Source of the DNA: Ornithodoros turicata
Taxonomy: Eukaryota; Arthropoda; Arachnida; Ixodida; Argasidae
DNA length: 64,000 bases
Direction: 5' to 3'
NCBI RefSeq assembly: GCF_037126465.1
Contig: NC_088201.1
Coordinates: 193,696,403-193,760,402 of the forward strand
Shown: positions 1 to 11,573 of the stretch, one piece after another
How the letters are laid out: each line of letters opens with the position of its first letter
How positions within the stretch are numbered: the stretch's first letter is position 1
The notes under the pieces: model-generated
Databases searched by the model: none
Seen by the model: the letters and a program-made list of their open reading frames with translations, nothing else
Told to the model about the DNA's origin: nothing
Position numbers and translations under genes: made by a program

Positions 1-36
1 CAGAAATGGGGGTTGAGGAAAACTTGGCGCGCTTTA

Positions 37-98
37 TGGTTAATAATAATAATAATAATTGGGGGTTTACGTCGCGAGACAACTGAGATCACGCTTTG
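37..98 (-). repeat. 3' end of a tRNA-derived SINE, truncated
   Basis: An (AAT)n run is followed by about 38 bases that are the reverse complement of the 3' end of the full SINE at 37299-37574, including the shared word GTCTCGCGACGTAAAC. The tRNA-like head is missing, so this is a 5'-truncated insertion on the minus strand with its AT-rich tail at 37-60. Confidence 0.65.
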
Positions 99-1967
99 TG
101 GATAGTGCGCTACTTTTAAAGTGCAAAATCAGAAAGAAAATATGATTTTCGTGCATTCAGTAAGCCTATTGATCACTTTGAGTGGTCCAGGCTCGCTTAT
201 TATTTTCTCATCTTCAATAGGGGCAGTTATTCTAGACAGAAGCAACAGCGTCCACGAAGAGAGCGATGATTAGTTTCTTGAATTGTTGTACAAAAAATGT
301 TGATATTGTTCTCAATGATTGAAAGTAGAAAAAGCGCTTTTTGATATGTTTATTTAGTCATTTAGTAAGTCTTCGAGGAAATCGCGCTGAATTGCAAGTA
401 TCAGTTTTTTTTTCTCAGCCTTTGCGCATGGATGGTGTTTCCTTTCATGAGTGAATATAATTTATGGCTGTTAAAAGTTAGAGTAATTTCATATGACCTT
501 CAATAACAGGAGCAAGAGCATTTTTTTGTAGTAGTAGTAGTTTTCGTAATCTTTAATGTAAGAATGAAAATCAGTAATAGCGCAGTAAAGAAAATAATAT
601 GGCGATGTAAATTCAATTAATACCAGGGAGCATGAAGCACTCTTGTCTGGCGCGCATTCTTCACTCCTGATAGCAAGAGCGAACTTTGAAACGTTGACTG
701 TTTGGGCGGTGGTTGGGTGCTCACAGGAGCAGCCTCAGACAATGGGAGGAAATGATGACGTCAAACAGCGCGGTGTCTGGTAGACTAGTGCTTCATTCTC
801 GCAGGGGAAGCTAGGGCAACGGTTGTGGTGTAGGTGCGCACCCGTCTGGATTTCGCTTTAATGCAAGATTTCCATAAACAGTGACGTCATAACTGGTTAC
901 TATATTTAATGAATAACAGAGGGGGATTTGCGAAGCTCTCCTCTCTGGACGACCTTTGGAACGGATGACGTCACGACCAATGACAGTGCAGAGCTCTTGA
1001 TGCCCTGGTGGAGAAATCAACGGACGCTTCATTGCTTCGGGTGGATCTCTGAGTGGCGGTCATGCTGTTGGTGCTCTCCTCGCCACGGATTTCGTGACGA
1101 GCGACTGTTCTTGACTGAGTGATGTGTGTGGAAATACTTCGGTGCCGGTGAGTTGTCGTTTTAATACTTCTTCTATTGTCGCGTTTACCTACACCCTAAC
1201 TGCGATAACTTGACAGCGTGTATTGCAGTAGTGTATGTTTGTCGATTTACCTTGTTGCGATTAGCAGAAAGTCTTCCCCTTGTTGTTATTATTCTTGTCC
1301 GTGCATGCCCAAACATGTTCGCAATTCCCTTGTACGCCATTCTGTCAATGACACTTGTTGCTATTCTCGTCGGTGCATGCCCGCACATATTCGCGATGGT
1401 GAAAATTTTGTGTGTGTGTGTGCCTATTTTCGCGCGTGTTTTCCCCTCGTTAGCACTTTTTTGTTTTGTTTCTTTCTGCATTCCACGGAAGTCCCCATGA
1501 TGACAGCGGTGCTGCCACCTGACGTGATGCTTTCCGACCTGCCTGGTGTGACGCTTTGCAAATGGCGGCGCCCATGGGCTGATGCTGTTACCGAACCTGG
1601 ACTGGCACATTAATGAATTGAATGTGTATAGTAATGACTTGAATTATTAAATGAGTTTAGAAAGTGCATTTATGCGTATGTGCGCTTCTTTTCGTGTGTC
1701 TCATTATAGAATAACACGACTTAACGATAATTTGATATTTTCCTCCTCTCTCTCTCTCTCGTTGGAATGAATAGTGATTGAATTTATTAATTGAAAATTA
1801 TCTTCTACGCTCTATTATCGCATTCTTATGCGTGTATGAGCGATTTTAAGTGAAAAATCGAAAAAAATTTTTAAAAAAATTGGGTGGGGTGCAAATTGCA
1901 AAATTGGGGGTGAGAGAGGAGGAAGGTGTCATGTTGCTCGTTAAGTCGTATTATTCTTTTACTACTG
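99..1967. other. No recognised gene
   Basis: No open frame here resembles a known protein. The only structure seen is a short imperfect duplication near 1275-1400 (two copies of a stretch containing GTGCATGCCC, about 72 bases apart) and a small CT run near 1745. ORFs in this stretch are overlapping shadows on both strands and are not called. Confidence 0.5.
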
Positions 1968-3700
1968 CTCTATTGGTGAAACTAATTAAAATGCACAAAG
2001 TGTCACGCGTGTTTGTTGTAGTGTGGTTGTTTGTCAATCATTTAATATAAATTTCGGACTTACGGCTTAAACGTCCTTTCTTGCCTGCGAACTCGAGGTC
2101 GATGTGACGATGGAACCGCTTATGCGTGTCAACTTTGACGCGCTCTAATGGTAAGGGTATTTAAGGTGAAGGTATTACCACGCGTGTTTGTTGTAGCGGT
2201 GATACATGTAAAACATTTACGATAAGTTTCGGACATGTAGCTTAAACGTCCTTTGTTCCCTATCAAGGCGAAGCTCTTCAAATTTTCATTGATAGAGGTC
2301 GACCTGACACGGAATTGTCGTGCGGGCCAGCTTTAATGCGCTCTATTGTTGAAACTAATTAAAATGCACAAAGTGTCACGCGTGTTTGTTGTAGTGTGGA
2401 TTTTTGTCAATCATTTAACATAAATTTCGGACATATGGCTTAAACGTCCTTTCTTGCCTGCGAACTCGAGGTCGTTGTGACGACAGAACCGCTCATGCGG
2501 GCCAACTTTGGCACGCTCTAATGGTAAGGGTATTTAAGTTAAAGAAATTACCAGGCGTGTTTGTTGTAGCATTGATACATGTAAAACATTTACCATAAAT
2601 TTCGAACCTGTAGCTCAAACGTCTTTTGTTCCCTATGAAGGCGAAACTCTTCAAATTTTCATTGATAGAGGTCGACCTGACACGGAATTGTCGTGCGGGC
2701 AGCTTTCACGCGCTCTGTTGGTGAAACTAATTAAAATGCACAAAGTGTAACGCGTGTCTGTTGTAGTGTGGATGTTTGTCAATCATTTAACATAAATTTC
2801 GGACTTATGGCTTAAACGTCCTTTCTTGCCTGCGAACTCGAGGTCGATGTGACGACGGAAGCGCTCATGCGGGCCAACTTTGACAAGCTCTAATGGTAAG
2901 GGTTTTTAAGTTAAAGAAATTACCAGGCGTGTTTGTTGTAGCATTGATACATGTAAAACATTTACCATAAATTTCGAACCTGTAGCTCAAACGTCTTTTG
3001 TTCCCTATGAAGGCGAAACTCTTCAAATTTTCATTGATAGAGGTCGACCTGACACGGAATTGTCGTGCGGGCAGCTTTCACGCGCTCTGTTGGTGAAACT
3101 AATTAAAATGCACAAAGTGTAACGCGTGTCTGTTGTAGTGTGGATGTTTGTCAATCATTTAACATAAATTTCGGACTTATGGCTTAAACGTCCTTTCTTG
3201 CCTGCGAACTCGAGGTCGATGTGACGACGGAACCGCTCATGCGGGCCAACTTTGACAAGCTCTAATGGTAAGGGTTTTTAAGTTAAAGGAATTACCAGGC
3301 GTGTTTGTTGTAGCGTTGTTACATGTAAAACATTTACCATAAGTTTGGGACCCGTAGCTTAAACGTGCTTTGTTCCCTATCTAGGCGAAACTCTTCAAAT
3401 TTTCATTGATAGAGGTCGACCTGACACGGAATCCTCGTGCGGGACAGCTTTAACGCGCTCTATTGGAAGCCTATACGAAGAGGGGAGTCAATATACTTTC
3501 GTGTCAATATACTATATATACTTTTGTGTGTCACCACTTCACTTTGTACCAGAGGAAGCGTGGACCTCCACGCGAATGCTTGTACAAATTAAACTTAAAC
3601 AAAAATCTTCTGTGTCGACTTCTGTATTTTGTTTACGCGCTCTATTGGTGAAACTAATTAAAATGCATAAACTGTCACGTGTGTTTTTATAGTGTGGATG
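1968..3700 (+). repeat. Satellite array with a two-monomer higher-order unit of about 372 bp
   Basis: The word GAAACTAATTAAAATGCA recurs at 1978, 2351, 2723, 3095 and 3650, giving spacings of 373, 372, 372 and 555 bases. Each unit contains two diverged but alignable monomers: A (for example 2351-2525) and B (2526-2722). Both carry a GCGTGTTTGTTGTAG start, a CATTTA-CATAAATTTCG block and an AAACGTC block. The last spacing is enlarged by an insertion at about 3465-3636. Units are very similar to each other, and A differs much more from B, which is the pattern of a higher-order repeat homogenised as a dimer. No coding potential is supported. Confidence 0.85.
3465..3636 (+). repeat. Insertion inside the satellite, with a hammerhead-like hairpin
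   Basis: About 170 bases unrelated to the satellite interrupt the fourth unit. It includes CAGAGGAAGCGTGGACCTCCACGCGAA: a 7-bp hairpin (GCGTGGA/TCCACGC) flanked by CAGAGGA and CGAA. This is the layout of the Penelope-end hammerhead-like motifs at 57168-57202, but with core positions altered. It may be a fragment of a Penelope-like terminal repeat; the identification is tentative. Confidence 0.4.
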
Positions 3701-3704
3701 GACT

Positions 3705-4019
3705 GAAGGAAAGACGGGTCTCCTAAGATGCGCAATGAACAAAATAAAGAAAGAAAAAAGGCGTTTCTTCACGATTTTTTTGTAGACGATCTACTGAACG
3801 GATTGTTGTTCTGAAAACTGCTACAATATCAGGTCATCGAAAGGAACAGATGTTCTAATTGGGAAAACGATTTTTAGGTAATGATTGATTTGACGGTTGA
3901 GCAACATATGGCCAAGAACGTCCGCCGGCCCAGAGACGATAGAAGTAAAAACAGCATGTCTATAGCCCTTAGTTTTTTTTAAATAAAAAAGTCTGTATCG
4001 CTTAAAAAAGACACCCTGT
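3705..4019 (+). mobile_element. DNA transposon fragment, CAGGGTGTCC-terminus family
   Basis: A block containing GCAATGAACAAAATAAAGAAA, GGAACAGATGTTCTAATTGGG and the terminal word GACACCCTGTA (4010-4020) is repeated at 4618-4947, with an inverted copy at about 4262-4415. The terminus matches the ends of the full element at 23687-24543. No transposase reading frame is evident. Confidence 0.5.
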
Positions 4020-4099
4020 ATAATATGTGAAAAAAGTAGTAAAATCTCTTTGGCTGCACGTTGAACATATGTTTATAAGTCCCAAACGTCGCAATACCA

Positions 4100-4145
4100 G
4101 CACTGGACAGCTGTTTCGGCCTTATTGGGCCTTCATCACCAATGC
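4100..4145 (-). ncRNA. Hammerhead ribozyme motif, GUC cleavage site, variant core
   Basis: Read on the minus strand: stem I GCATTG pairs with CAGTGC (with one G-U); the conserved core reads GTGATGA, where the consensus is CTGATGA; stem II is GGCC-CAATAA-GGCC; then GAAAC, the short stem III ACAGCTGT, and the cleavage triplet GTC. The C3-to-G change at the first core position should reduce or abolish activity. The flanking text GGCTGCACGTTGAACATATGTTTA is shared with the 234-bp repeats at 10.85 kb, so this is a related repeat family. That hammerheads occur in Penelope-like elements and satellites is known; activity here is not shown. Confidence 0.65.
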
Positions 4146-4261
4146 GTAGGTGAGCGACGTTTGAGCGAGTGGCGTGGTAAGGTCACGTGGAACGTGATGT
4201 TCTCCCGTCAGGATGAGAACCTCCCCTCTGAAAGCCCAGTGCGAAGCCAGTGAAGTATTAT

Positions 4262-4947
4262 GTGAAAACACACACAGCGTAGCCGTTTTCAGAACAAAAA
4301 TCCGTTTCATAGATCGCCCGCAAAAAAATAGTGAAGGAACGCCTTTCTTTCTTTATTTTGTTCATTGCGCATCTTCGCAGACGCGTATTTCCTTCATCCC
4401 CAACGTGAGAGGGGGAATGAGCACAGTGCCGCCTCATGCGTCGAAGATGAGCTTTAACTTGTGGAAACAAAACAGAAGCAAATGTATCGGGTGATTCTAT
4501 CGGAACTGGCCTTATCTTGGGTTGCATGTTCTGTTTCCTTTTAATCTTTTTCCAGGACGCGATAGGCGATAGTGTGCTCTTTCTCCCTGTCACATTGGGG
4601 ATGAAGCAAAGACGCGTCTTCTAAGAAGCGCAATGAACAAAATAAAGAAAAAAATGGCGCTCCCTTGCGAATTTTTTGTGCGCGATCTATCGAACGGATT
4701 TTTGTTCTAGAAACGGCTACGATATCAGTTGACCGAAAGGAACAGATGTTCTCATTGGGACAACTTTGTAGCTTTTATAATTAACAAGTTAATTAATGAA
4801 AGTTAATTAAGACATTGCCTTTGGACTTTGCTAATGCCTTCCTAGGGAGTGCCTTTCAGCATATGCTATATTGCAATTGATTTCATCTTGGAAAAAGTGT
4901 CATATATATTTTTTTAAAGTCTGTATACACTTAGCTGGGACACCCTG
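4262..4947. repeat. Inverted-repeat arrangement of the same DNA transposon family
   Basis: The left arm (about 4262-4415) is an inverted copy of the right arm (about 4592-4745). Both contain the ACAAAATAAAG block and a CATCCCCAA/TTGGGGATG boundary. The right copy runs on to a GGGACACCCTGTA terminus at about 4936. Together with 3705-4019 this makes three copies of one family within 1.3 kb. Confidence 0.5.
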
Positions 4948-5089
4948 TAGAGTCGAACATCTGCCGAGAGGTCGCCTACTTTGAGTTTTCCTGGAAGTCT
5001 AGGCCTTTGATATGTCAGTAGTGCATTCCGTGTAGCAATGTATTCCCCATTTTTCCGTATATTAATCTTACGTGAGTCCACGACGTCCT

Positions 5090-5999
5090 GGGGTCGGATT
5101 CACAAAGAGCTCGTGCGACGGAATCTGTCGTATCTCCGTCGTAAGGGAAAGTTACGACGAAGTGTAGATTCACGAAGGGCGCGTGTCGCAAAATCTTCAC
5201 AGCTTACGGCGGAATCCTGCGAGAGCTCCCGAGCAGTCTTACGAAGAAATATGGCGGTGCTATTTGGCAGCGGTGGATGCGGAGACGGCAAACAAAGACT
5301 CCGTAATACGGGCCTACACATTGTAGTTCGAGAGCCTTCGAAGTACAGAACTTTCGAGACCATCCCCGAAGCTAAATTGAGGCACTTTTTTTGCTTGGTA
5401 ACCTTCAGCAAACGCTTCAACTTTGTGCCCCGTAAAATCGGGTCGCAGGGATTTTTCAAGCATCCCCTACACCCCGCTAAGACACCCCCAACACTCCTCC
5501 AAATTGTCTGCAAGAAAGGCAAAAGAAGCCATAAAAGCTGCGAAACTGGGTGCCACACACCGCTTACAAAACACCCTCACCCACCCCCTCCCCGAGACGA
5601 ACATACTGGGAATATATTTGCTGTGTCATCCAACGCGTTTCGCCTGTGATTGCATGGCATCCATTATGGCTACCGAAAGACCGAGAGCACGTGCAGTAAC
5701 AAAACATTTGGGGACGAACTACTTCGTCTTCTTCTAACGGGACGACACTTATTGGTGCGATTACAAATGTTCGTCATCGTTACCATAGCGAAAACATAGT
5801 CTCGCACCCTTTGGCTGTTTCTCTCGGACGTCCACGTGACAGGAAGCTAGCAACTTCCTCTTACTCGTCAAAGGGGGTACCCTCTCCACTACGATAGCTT
5901 TGTGAATCGCGCTTACGACGCCGTCGTACGCGCGTCGCTGACTACGACGTCTTAGCGCATCTTAGCATAACTTACGATCGCGTTTGTGAATCCGACCCC
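5090..5999. mobile_element. DNA transposon with 17-bp terminal inverted repeats
   Basis: GGGGTCGGATTCACAAA at 5090-5106 is repeated exactly inverted at 5983-5999, enclosing 910 bp. The subterminal regions are both rich in TTACGACG/CGTCGTAAG words. Reading frames inside (for example 5247-5649) do not show a recognisable transposase catalytic motif, so this is probably a non-autonomous element. No clear target duplication was found at the edges. The terminus style resembles PIF/Harbinger-like elements but the superfamily is not established. Confidence 0.75.
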
Positions 6000-7190
6000 T
6001 GATCCTTTATGCCCATCAAGATCTCCTCAGACGGCACATCAATCAGCTCTGAAACTGGGATGGCGCCTCTGCAAGTGTTCAGTGCTGTGTGCAATAAATC
6101 TGAAATCCCTTTCCCATCATTTCGTGCGCGTTCAGGATACGTCCACATACTTTTTGTTTGCTTATTTTAAATGGAGGTATATGTCATGGTTCTGGTCACA
6201 CCTGGGGAAAGAAGAAGCTCGGGGGAAAACGTGCAGAGGTGCGACCTAAGGGGCACGGACAGAGGTGCACGGGCGATTGTGTTCTGCGAGGGAACGAGGA
6301 CTCCTGGCTGTTCGTTGGCATCGTCGTGGAATTCAACCGCCTGGCTCTTGGTTCGAACTTCCACCTGGTCCTGGGTTCCTGGTTCTGACTGCGGGTTTGC
6401 CCTACCATGTTCTGGCTGCTGGTGTGCCCCACCGGGTTCTTGCCTCTGGTTCTGGATTGCTTGCTTGCTGGCGTTGCACTGTCCGCCCCCGAGGGTTCAC
6501 AGTAAAGTTTCTGCTTACAACCTTGTTTGACTCTGTCTCATGCTGGCTTCTATCCGAACTACCCTGAGGGCTCTGGCGTCCATGTCCAGTGTAGGTACTG
6601 TGAATAGACCCGCTGTCACGTAGGTTGACTCACATCCTGTCGCATGACAGTCTCCAAATCTTATGCGTTGGATTTCAACGATATTTTCAGACCGATGCCA
6701 CGACTTGTTTGATGAAAAAATTTGACTTTCCTGTACATTTTTGTCTTTGTGAGTGTCCGAACCAGAGAGTACGATGTATTTCGCAGTGAAGTCTGTTGAT
6801 ACAATGTATAAAACTGTGGTCGGGGCGTTTTGCCCCGATATCAAAGGAAAGAAAAAAATTGATCCATGCAGAGGTGCTCCTACCCGTCACCCGCACTTCA
6901 CACTGAGAGATGTGGGAAGGGCTCGGAGGTTTAGCAACCCATCGGCAAGGGCTGGACCGATGTCCCGACCGCCACTGTTTAAGTCTCCTACCCTTCTCGT
7001 CTCGCCCTTCATCCATAAGTCTCGCCATTCATCTCGTGAGCGCGGTACGGATAACACCTCGGGACTCGGAAGTGGGGTTCGTGATGGCGCCATCTCACCA
7101 AATATCTGCATGTACAGATGCCCCCTGCTGGGCCGCCTTGCACAGAAGCGCATTAGAAAGCGCGGTGCCGAAGCTCTCTCACTGCATGTG
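6000..7190. other. No recognised gene
   Basis: Several overlapping frames of 70-170 codons are open on both strands, but none shows a recognisable domain, and the composition resembles repeat DNA. No element ends were found. Confidence 0.4.
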
Positions 7191-7305
7191 GAGAACATGT
7201 GGAGTTCATCGTGCCGTCCGAGCACGGGACAGCCGTTTACTCTACTTGAGACTCATCATGACGGCGCACGGAACTGACGCGATCTTGGTTCGGCACAGAT
7301 AGTGT
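7191..7305 (-). repeat. Degenerate hammerhead-repeat copy
   Basis: The minus strand of 7228-7266 reads GCCGTC-ATGATGAG-TCTCAAGTAGAG-TAAACGGCTGTC. Its context (GATCTTGGTTCGGCAC downstream on the plus strand) matches the 234-bp repeats at 10.85 kb. The core has ATGATGA for CTGATGA and TAAAC for GAAAC, so it is most likely an inactive fossil. Confidence 0.5.
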
Positions 7306-10300
7306 GTCTACTTTCTGCAATAAAACATTCTACATGTGGGGTGTACGGTTTCGGCTCTGGCGAAAAAGAAAAAAAAAACTCTCCAATGAACATTATAAAA
7401 TAAGCTTATCTAGATGTGGGTCGTATGAACTGGATGTAGAACCTGTGTCGGAACCTGATCTGATACCCAAAGCGCATGTGTGCGGACTCAGTACCTATTA
7501 TGATTGCAAGCAAGCACACGTGAAATGAATTAGTTTTCGTTGTTCTTGATGAATGTTGTATTTGACCTAGAGTGTAGAAATAAGTGAGTGTTTGCATTTT
7601 CAAACGCGCGACACCAACTGCTAATGGCAAAAGGGAAGTTGAGGAAATCAGCAAAAGTGGCTGGGACAAATGCAGGGGTTCGCGCCATACGCGTCTGAGC
7701 GTAGCAGATATTTTATTTGTGTTGTTTGTGCTTACCGTCCCCTATAGTGGTTTATGCAGAATTTCAAGCATGTTGGGGTGTTTAAAAAATTGGGGAAATA
7801 GAAAAGTCCCCATCATGGGAGTGCGCAATTAAAAAAGAGAGGCGATGACGCCAAAGATTTGAAGAGGGTGGAAGAGATCTGGATAAATCACTGTTTTTTT
7901 TTTAGTTTTCACACTTTATGATCAGAAACGGTCATTTTGAGGTAACAAAGATTAATTGGGAATGGCACACCTACTGGGAATAGTTTCGTCAGGCGCCTCA
8001 TTATTCCATCGGAGGGACTATTCAAGGACAGCAAAGAAACCAAGGGTTAATCGTATGAGAAGATTTATTTTCTGGCTCATGTGTCTCATCCAGTGTCACT
8101 GCCCCCACCCCTCCCCACTCAAGCATGTTCCATTACCTGTCACTCAGATGACCATAGCGGGCATCTGGGAGGAGACACACGTTGTAGAAGGTATCTTCCT
8201 GAATTGGAGTGCTTCCAGTCGTTCGAACACGTCTCTGGTATACGTTTTTGTCTTTCTGTGCGGGAAAGAACATCTGCGGCTCTACTTAATCATTATGCGA
8301 TAGATAAGAACATATACGCGCGGACGCGCGACCGATACCGGGCGGAGTCATAGCGCTCTTTTTTTTTTTTTTTTTGTTATTTTGGTTTCGTCACTGGTCA
8401 TCCTATCCCATTTCAGAGCCAGTCAAATCCTGCTGACCACCTGAAGAGAAAATCTGACCTCGTGCTTTGAGTTGTTGATATTGCTGCCTCCGGCCGACTT
8501 CCGCAGTCCTTGTTCTTTTTGCGGTTTTTTTTTCTCATTAGTTATCTACTTGACACAACAGCAGTACTTGAGCAGATTAACATCGACACTGCGAAGTCAT
8601 GAAGCAAACGTCTCCCTTTCAACTGCAGAGTGCACGCTGCATGACGAACGTCTTTCTTTGGACAGCACCAGTACTGTTTAGTTGCCATCCGATGCAGCAA
8701 GGATAGGAAATGGAGGAATAAAAATAAAAGAAGAACCAGCTCTGCACGCCAGAACACCTAGATAATTACATAGTCTTCTATGCCGGCACCAATATACGTA
8801 TGTACTTCTAAGAGGTATGTGACATGAGTTATGTTTACCTGGCTATGCGTGCGCTGTTCACTGTGCGCAGGAGCTCTGCATGGCTGTGTTCTTGATAGTT
8901 CGTCGCCCATCTTGTCCTCCTGAAATAGATGATACCTTTACTGTGCGGCTGTTATACTGCGATATTTGTGAGGGTTACTATTCCAGATAATTGTTTACAT
9001 TAAATAAAGCTGTAAGCTAATGCAATTAAATGGAAAGCACCGTTCACACATGTAAGTACATTGGATTGAAAATGCTTTTGTGATGATCATGCTTCCTTGA
9101 ACTTTTATGCTTTTTGTTTATTTATGTTTATGTTTATTTATTTCAGCATACTACAAATTTTCGGGGCACAGGTGGGTGGGGGGGGGGGGCAATAATAGTG
9201 AGTAGAAATGGTCAGAAAAGCGAAGTGCTACATTTTTTTAAAGGAGTATACAGATATGAGGCGTGGAATACATCATAGCTGCAGTCTGTCAGTCCAGGAA
9301 AGGAACTGCATAATGTTTTCTTCTTTTTTTTGCGCTGAATGTTCACGGTGGGAGATTACTCCAATTGTGTTTGGTGCATGGAAATAAAAAGTATAGGTAA
9401 CACTTGATGTGCGAATAGGCACTTTTGGCTAAGCGAGCCGGAAGGTTCTTGGAAAAAGTTCCAAAGTTTGTCTTGATCTTCCGCAGCGCCGGAGACAAAA
9501 CGTTATAATAAGAGGGACGAGATAGCACGCATGTAGGCGTTCTATACCGTCTTTACTACACTGACCTTGTATCACCATGTCCTGTGCAGTAGAAAAGTCG
9601 ATATAAACATGTGCCAACTTCCCTGCTACACCCTCTCGTCCAAAGTTTGTCGTTTATTTTCCGTCCATAATGTTGCATAGAAATTTTAATCCACCAAGCT
9701 TAATCATGCGTTGCCAAATAATGTAACGACAACGCGGCTTTTGTAAGGTAAGATGCTCAGTGAATCTCTCGCTGAACTTCGAAATGTCCTGTTTCCTTCA
9801 CACCTTTCTGTCGTCTCTGCCTTCCTCTTCTTCTACTAGCTGACATATCCCCATCGTTCCCTACAACTATCTAAGCTTTCTTGTTGCTGTAGCGTTGTTA
9901 CCGAGAGCTTAATAGATCTCAAGCCTGCAGCGAACCTGCGAACTCATCGACCTCCATTGAAGAATTGCATTCGATCTGCTTTCCATAGAATAACGATTAG
10001 CATTGAAGGTTCGGAAAAAGTGTCCACATCTTGGCGTGACGATGGAAGTGTCTTCGAGTGTCCACAAGTGGATTGGTGGCTCAAGACCGTCACGGTATTT
10101 TGTCCAGAGACTTATTTTCTCGATGTTGCCTTCATAGTAGAATACATTAGCATGTTTTAGTCCTGCAATTACATCAATACCAGCGCTACCAGGGTGTCCA
10201 CATTGGACATGACAGGCTGCCCTGTCTTCTGCGCTTTCCAACTTTCCTATGCGTTAACTGTTTAGAGCTAATTGGAGTGAATATCATTATATTTTTCATA

Positions 10301-10484
10301 ATTAAACTCTTCATCCGGCCGACAAGTCAAGAACATCCGTGCCGTTCGCGTTATCAAAATCAAACACAGGAGTAAATGCATTAACATGCTGTCACGTTCC
10401 TGAACAGTGATGGCTTCACAGCATCAACAATTTTAGACATAAATTTTCCGTTTAGTGCAACATCATCTTGAAAAGAAAAAAAAG

Positions 10485-10487
<3 letters not shown>
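7306..10487. other. No recognised gene
   Basis: Long AT-rich stretch with homopolymer runs (T run near 8360, G run near 9180). Small open frames are present on both strands without recognisable domains. No transposon ends, RNA genes or splice-linked exons could be supported. Confidence 0.4.
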
Positions 10488-10548
<61 letters not shown>

Positions 10549-10549
10549 T
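10488..10549. repeat. (AT)n microsatellite
   Basis: About 60 bases of alternating AT. Nearby, CACAGAAGAAATAAGTTCGC (from 10589) recurs inverted at about 10788-10811, so the interval 10589-10811 is bounded by a short inverted repeat. Confidence 0.9.
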
Positions 10550-10685
10550 CTTGAAGGTCTTGAAGATTCAGACGGCGCCGTATTAATACACAGAAGAAAT
10601 AAGTTCGCACAGCTCGATTTCCCTTCCCCCACCACTGTCGAAGCACACGAAAGTGAGTGTTTTCTGTTTGACCAACTCATTATAT

Positions 10686-10725
10686 CTTTTCACTTGAAAA
10701 AGAACGGTCCACCGTTCGAAACGTC
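10686..10725 (+). ncRNA. Hammerhead-like fossil motif of Penelope type
   Basis: CTTGAAAAAGAACGGTCCACCGTTCGAAACGTCG has a perfect 6-bp hairpin (AACGGT/ACCGTT) followed by CGAAACGTCG. This is the layout seen at the Penelope ends near 57.17 and 57.5 kb. The first core box CTTGAAA departs from CTGANGA. Activity is not expected. Confidence 0.35.
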
Positions 10726-10865
10726 GTGTCTGTGTAATTTCAAAATGAATTAAATGAAGTCATCTGAAAATATTCCTTTGGTGGTGCTCTGTGCGAACTT
10801 ATTTCTTCTGTTATTTCTTCTATACATATATATATATATGTTTACAATTTTATCGTGCACTCCCA

Positions 10866-10910
10866 GCCGAGTACAGCTGTTTCGTCCTACTTGGGACTCA
10901 TCAGCCCGGC
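10866..10910 (-). ncRNA. Hammerhead ribozyme, copy 1
   Basis: Minus strand order: stem I 5' strand GCCGGG; core CTGATGAG; stem II TCC-CAAGTA-GGA closed with G-C; core CGAAAC; short palindromic stem III ACAGCTGT; cleavage site GTA; stem I 3' strand CTCGGC, pairing with GCCGGG using one G-U. Every conserved catalytic-core base is present. Stem III is only a few base pairs, which in known examples favours dimeric cleavage. Confidence 0.8.
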
Positions 10911-11099
10911 GTAGGGAAGTGACAAGATCTTGGTCGGCACTAACAGTGCGTCTCGGCGAGACGTCAATGTTCCACGGTGACAGCGCCACATGTGGAGGCC
11001 GCAGTGCAAGCCAGCAAGTACATATACAAAAAGGAAAAATAGCTAATGCTCTATGGCTGCACGTTGAACATATGTTTACAATTTTATCGTGCACTCCCA

Positions 11100-11144
11100 G
11101 CCGAGTACAGCTGTTTCGTCCTACTTGGGACTCATCAGCCCGGC
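11100..11144 (-). ncRNA. Hammerhead ribozyme, copy 2
   Basis: Identical in all core and stem positions to copy 1, exactly 234 bp further along. In a transcript of the array, cleavage at each motif would release 234-nt monomers. Confidence 0.8.
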
Positions 11145-11333
11145 GTAGGGAAGTGACACGATCTTGGTCGGCACTAACAGTGCGTCTCGGCGAGACGTCA
11201 ATGTTCCACGGTGACAGCGCCACATGTGGAGGCCGCAGTGCAAGCCAGCAAGTACATATACAAAAAGGAAAAATAGCTAATGCTCTATGGCTGCACGTTG
11301 AACATATGTTTACAATTTTATCGTGCACTCCCA

Positions 11334-11378
11334 GCCGAGTACAGCTGTTTCGTCCTACTTGGGACTCATCAGCCCGGC
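11334..11378 (-). ncRNA. Hammerhead ribozyme, copy 3
   Basis: Identical motif again at the 234-bp period, with conserved core CTGATGAG/CGAAAC and the same stem I pair GCCGGG/CTCGGC. Confidence 0.8.
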
Positions 11379-11573
11379 GTAGGGAAGTGACACGATCTTG
11401 GTCGGCACTAAGAGTGCGTCTCGGCGAGACGTCAATGTTCCACGGTGACAGCGCCACACGTGGAGGCCGCAGTGCAAGCCAGCAAGTACATATACAAAAA
11501 GAAAAAATAGCTAATGCTCTATGGCTGCACGTTGAACATGTGTTTACAATGTGTCCTACGCCGGGTGTCCTAC

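Larger units (their letters stand above)
10847..11545 (-). repeat. Three tandem 234-bp repeats, each with a hammerhead ribozyme
   Basis: The word AAGTACATATACAAAAAG starts near 11016, 11250 and 11484, an exact 234-bp period. Units differ by only a few substitutions. Each unit encodes on its minus strand one complete hammerhead motif. The array is followed by an inverted partial copy (11546-11702). Short tandem units with one hammerhead each are known from newt, schistosome and cave cricket satellites, and hammerheads also occur in Penelope-like elements. Which of these categories applies here cannot be decided from this window alone. Confidence 0.85.

Noticed and set aside
1185..1613. Overlapping 131-141 codon frames on both strands
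   Set aside because: No domain, no splice or initiation support; the hydrophobic appearance comes from T-rich sequence.
5038..5649. 203-codon plus-strand frame overlapping the 910-bp inverted-repeat element
   Set aside because: It starts outside the element, crosses its left end and has no recognisable domain; an opposite-strand frame of 152 codons overlaps it. Most likely chance.
9909..10241. 110-codon minus-strand frame (starting MESAEDRAACHVQCG)
   Set aside because: No family resemblance, no splice context and an opposing open frame in the same place.
10452..10646. Tyr-Ile repeat frame on the minus strand
   Set aside because: Translation of the (AT)n microsatellite.
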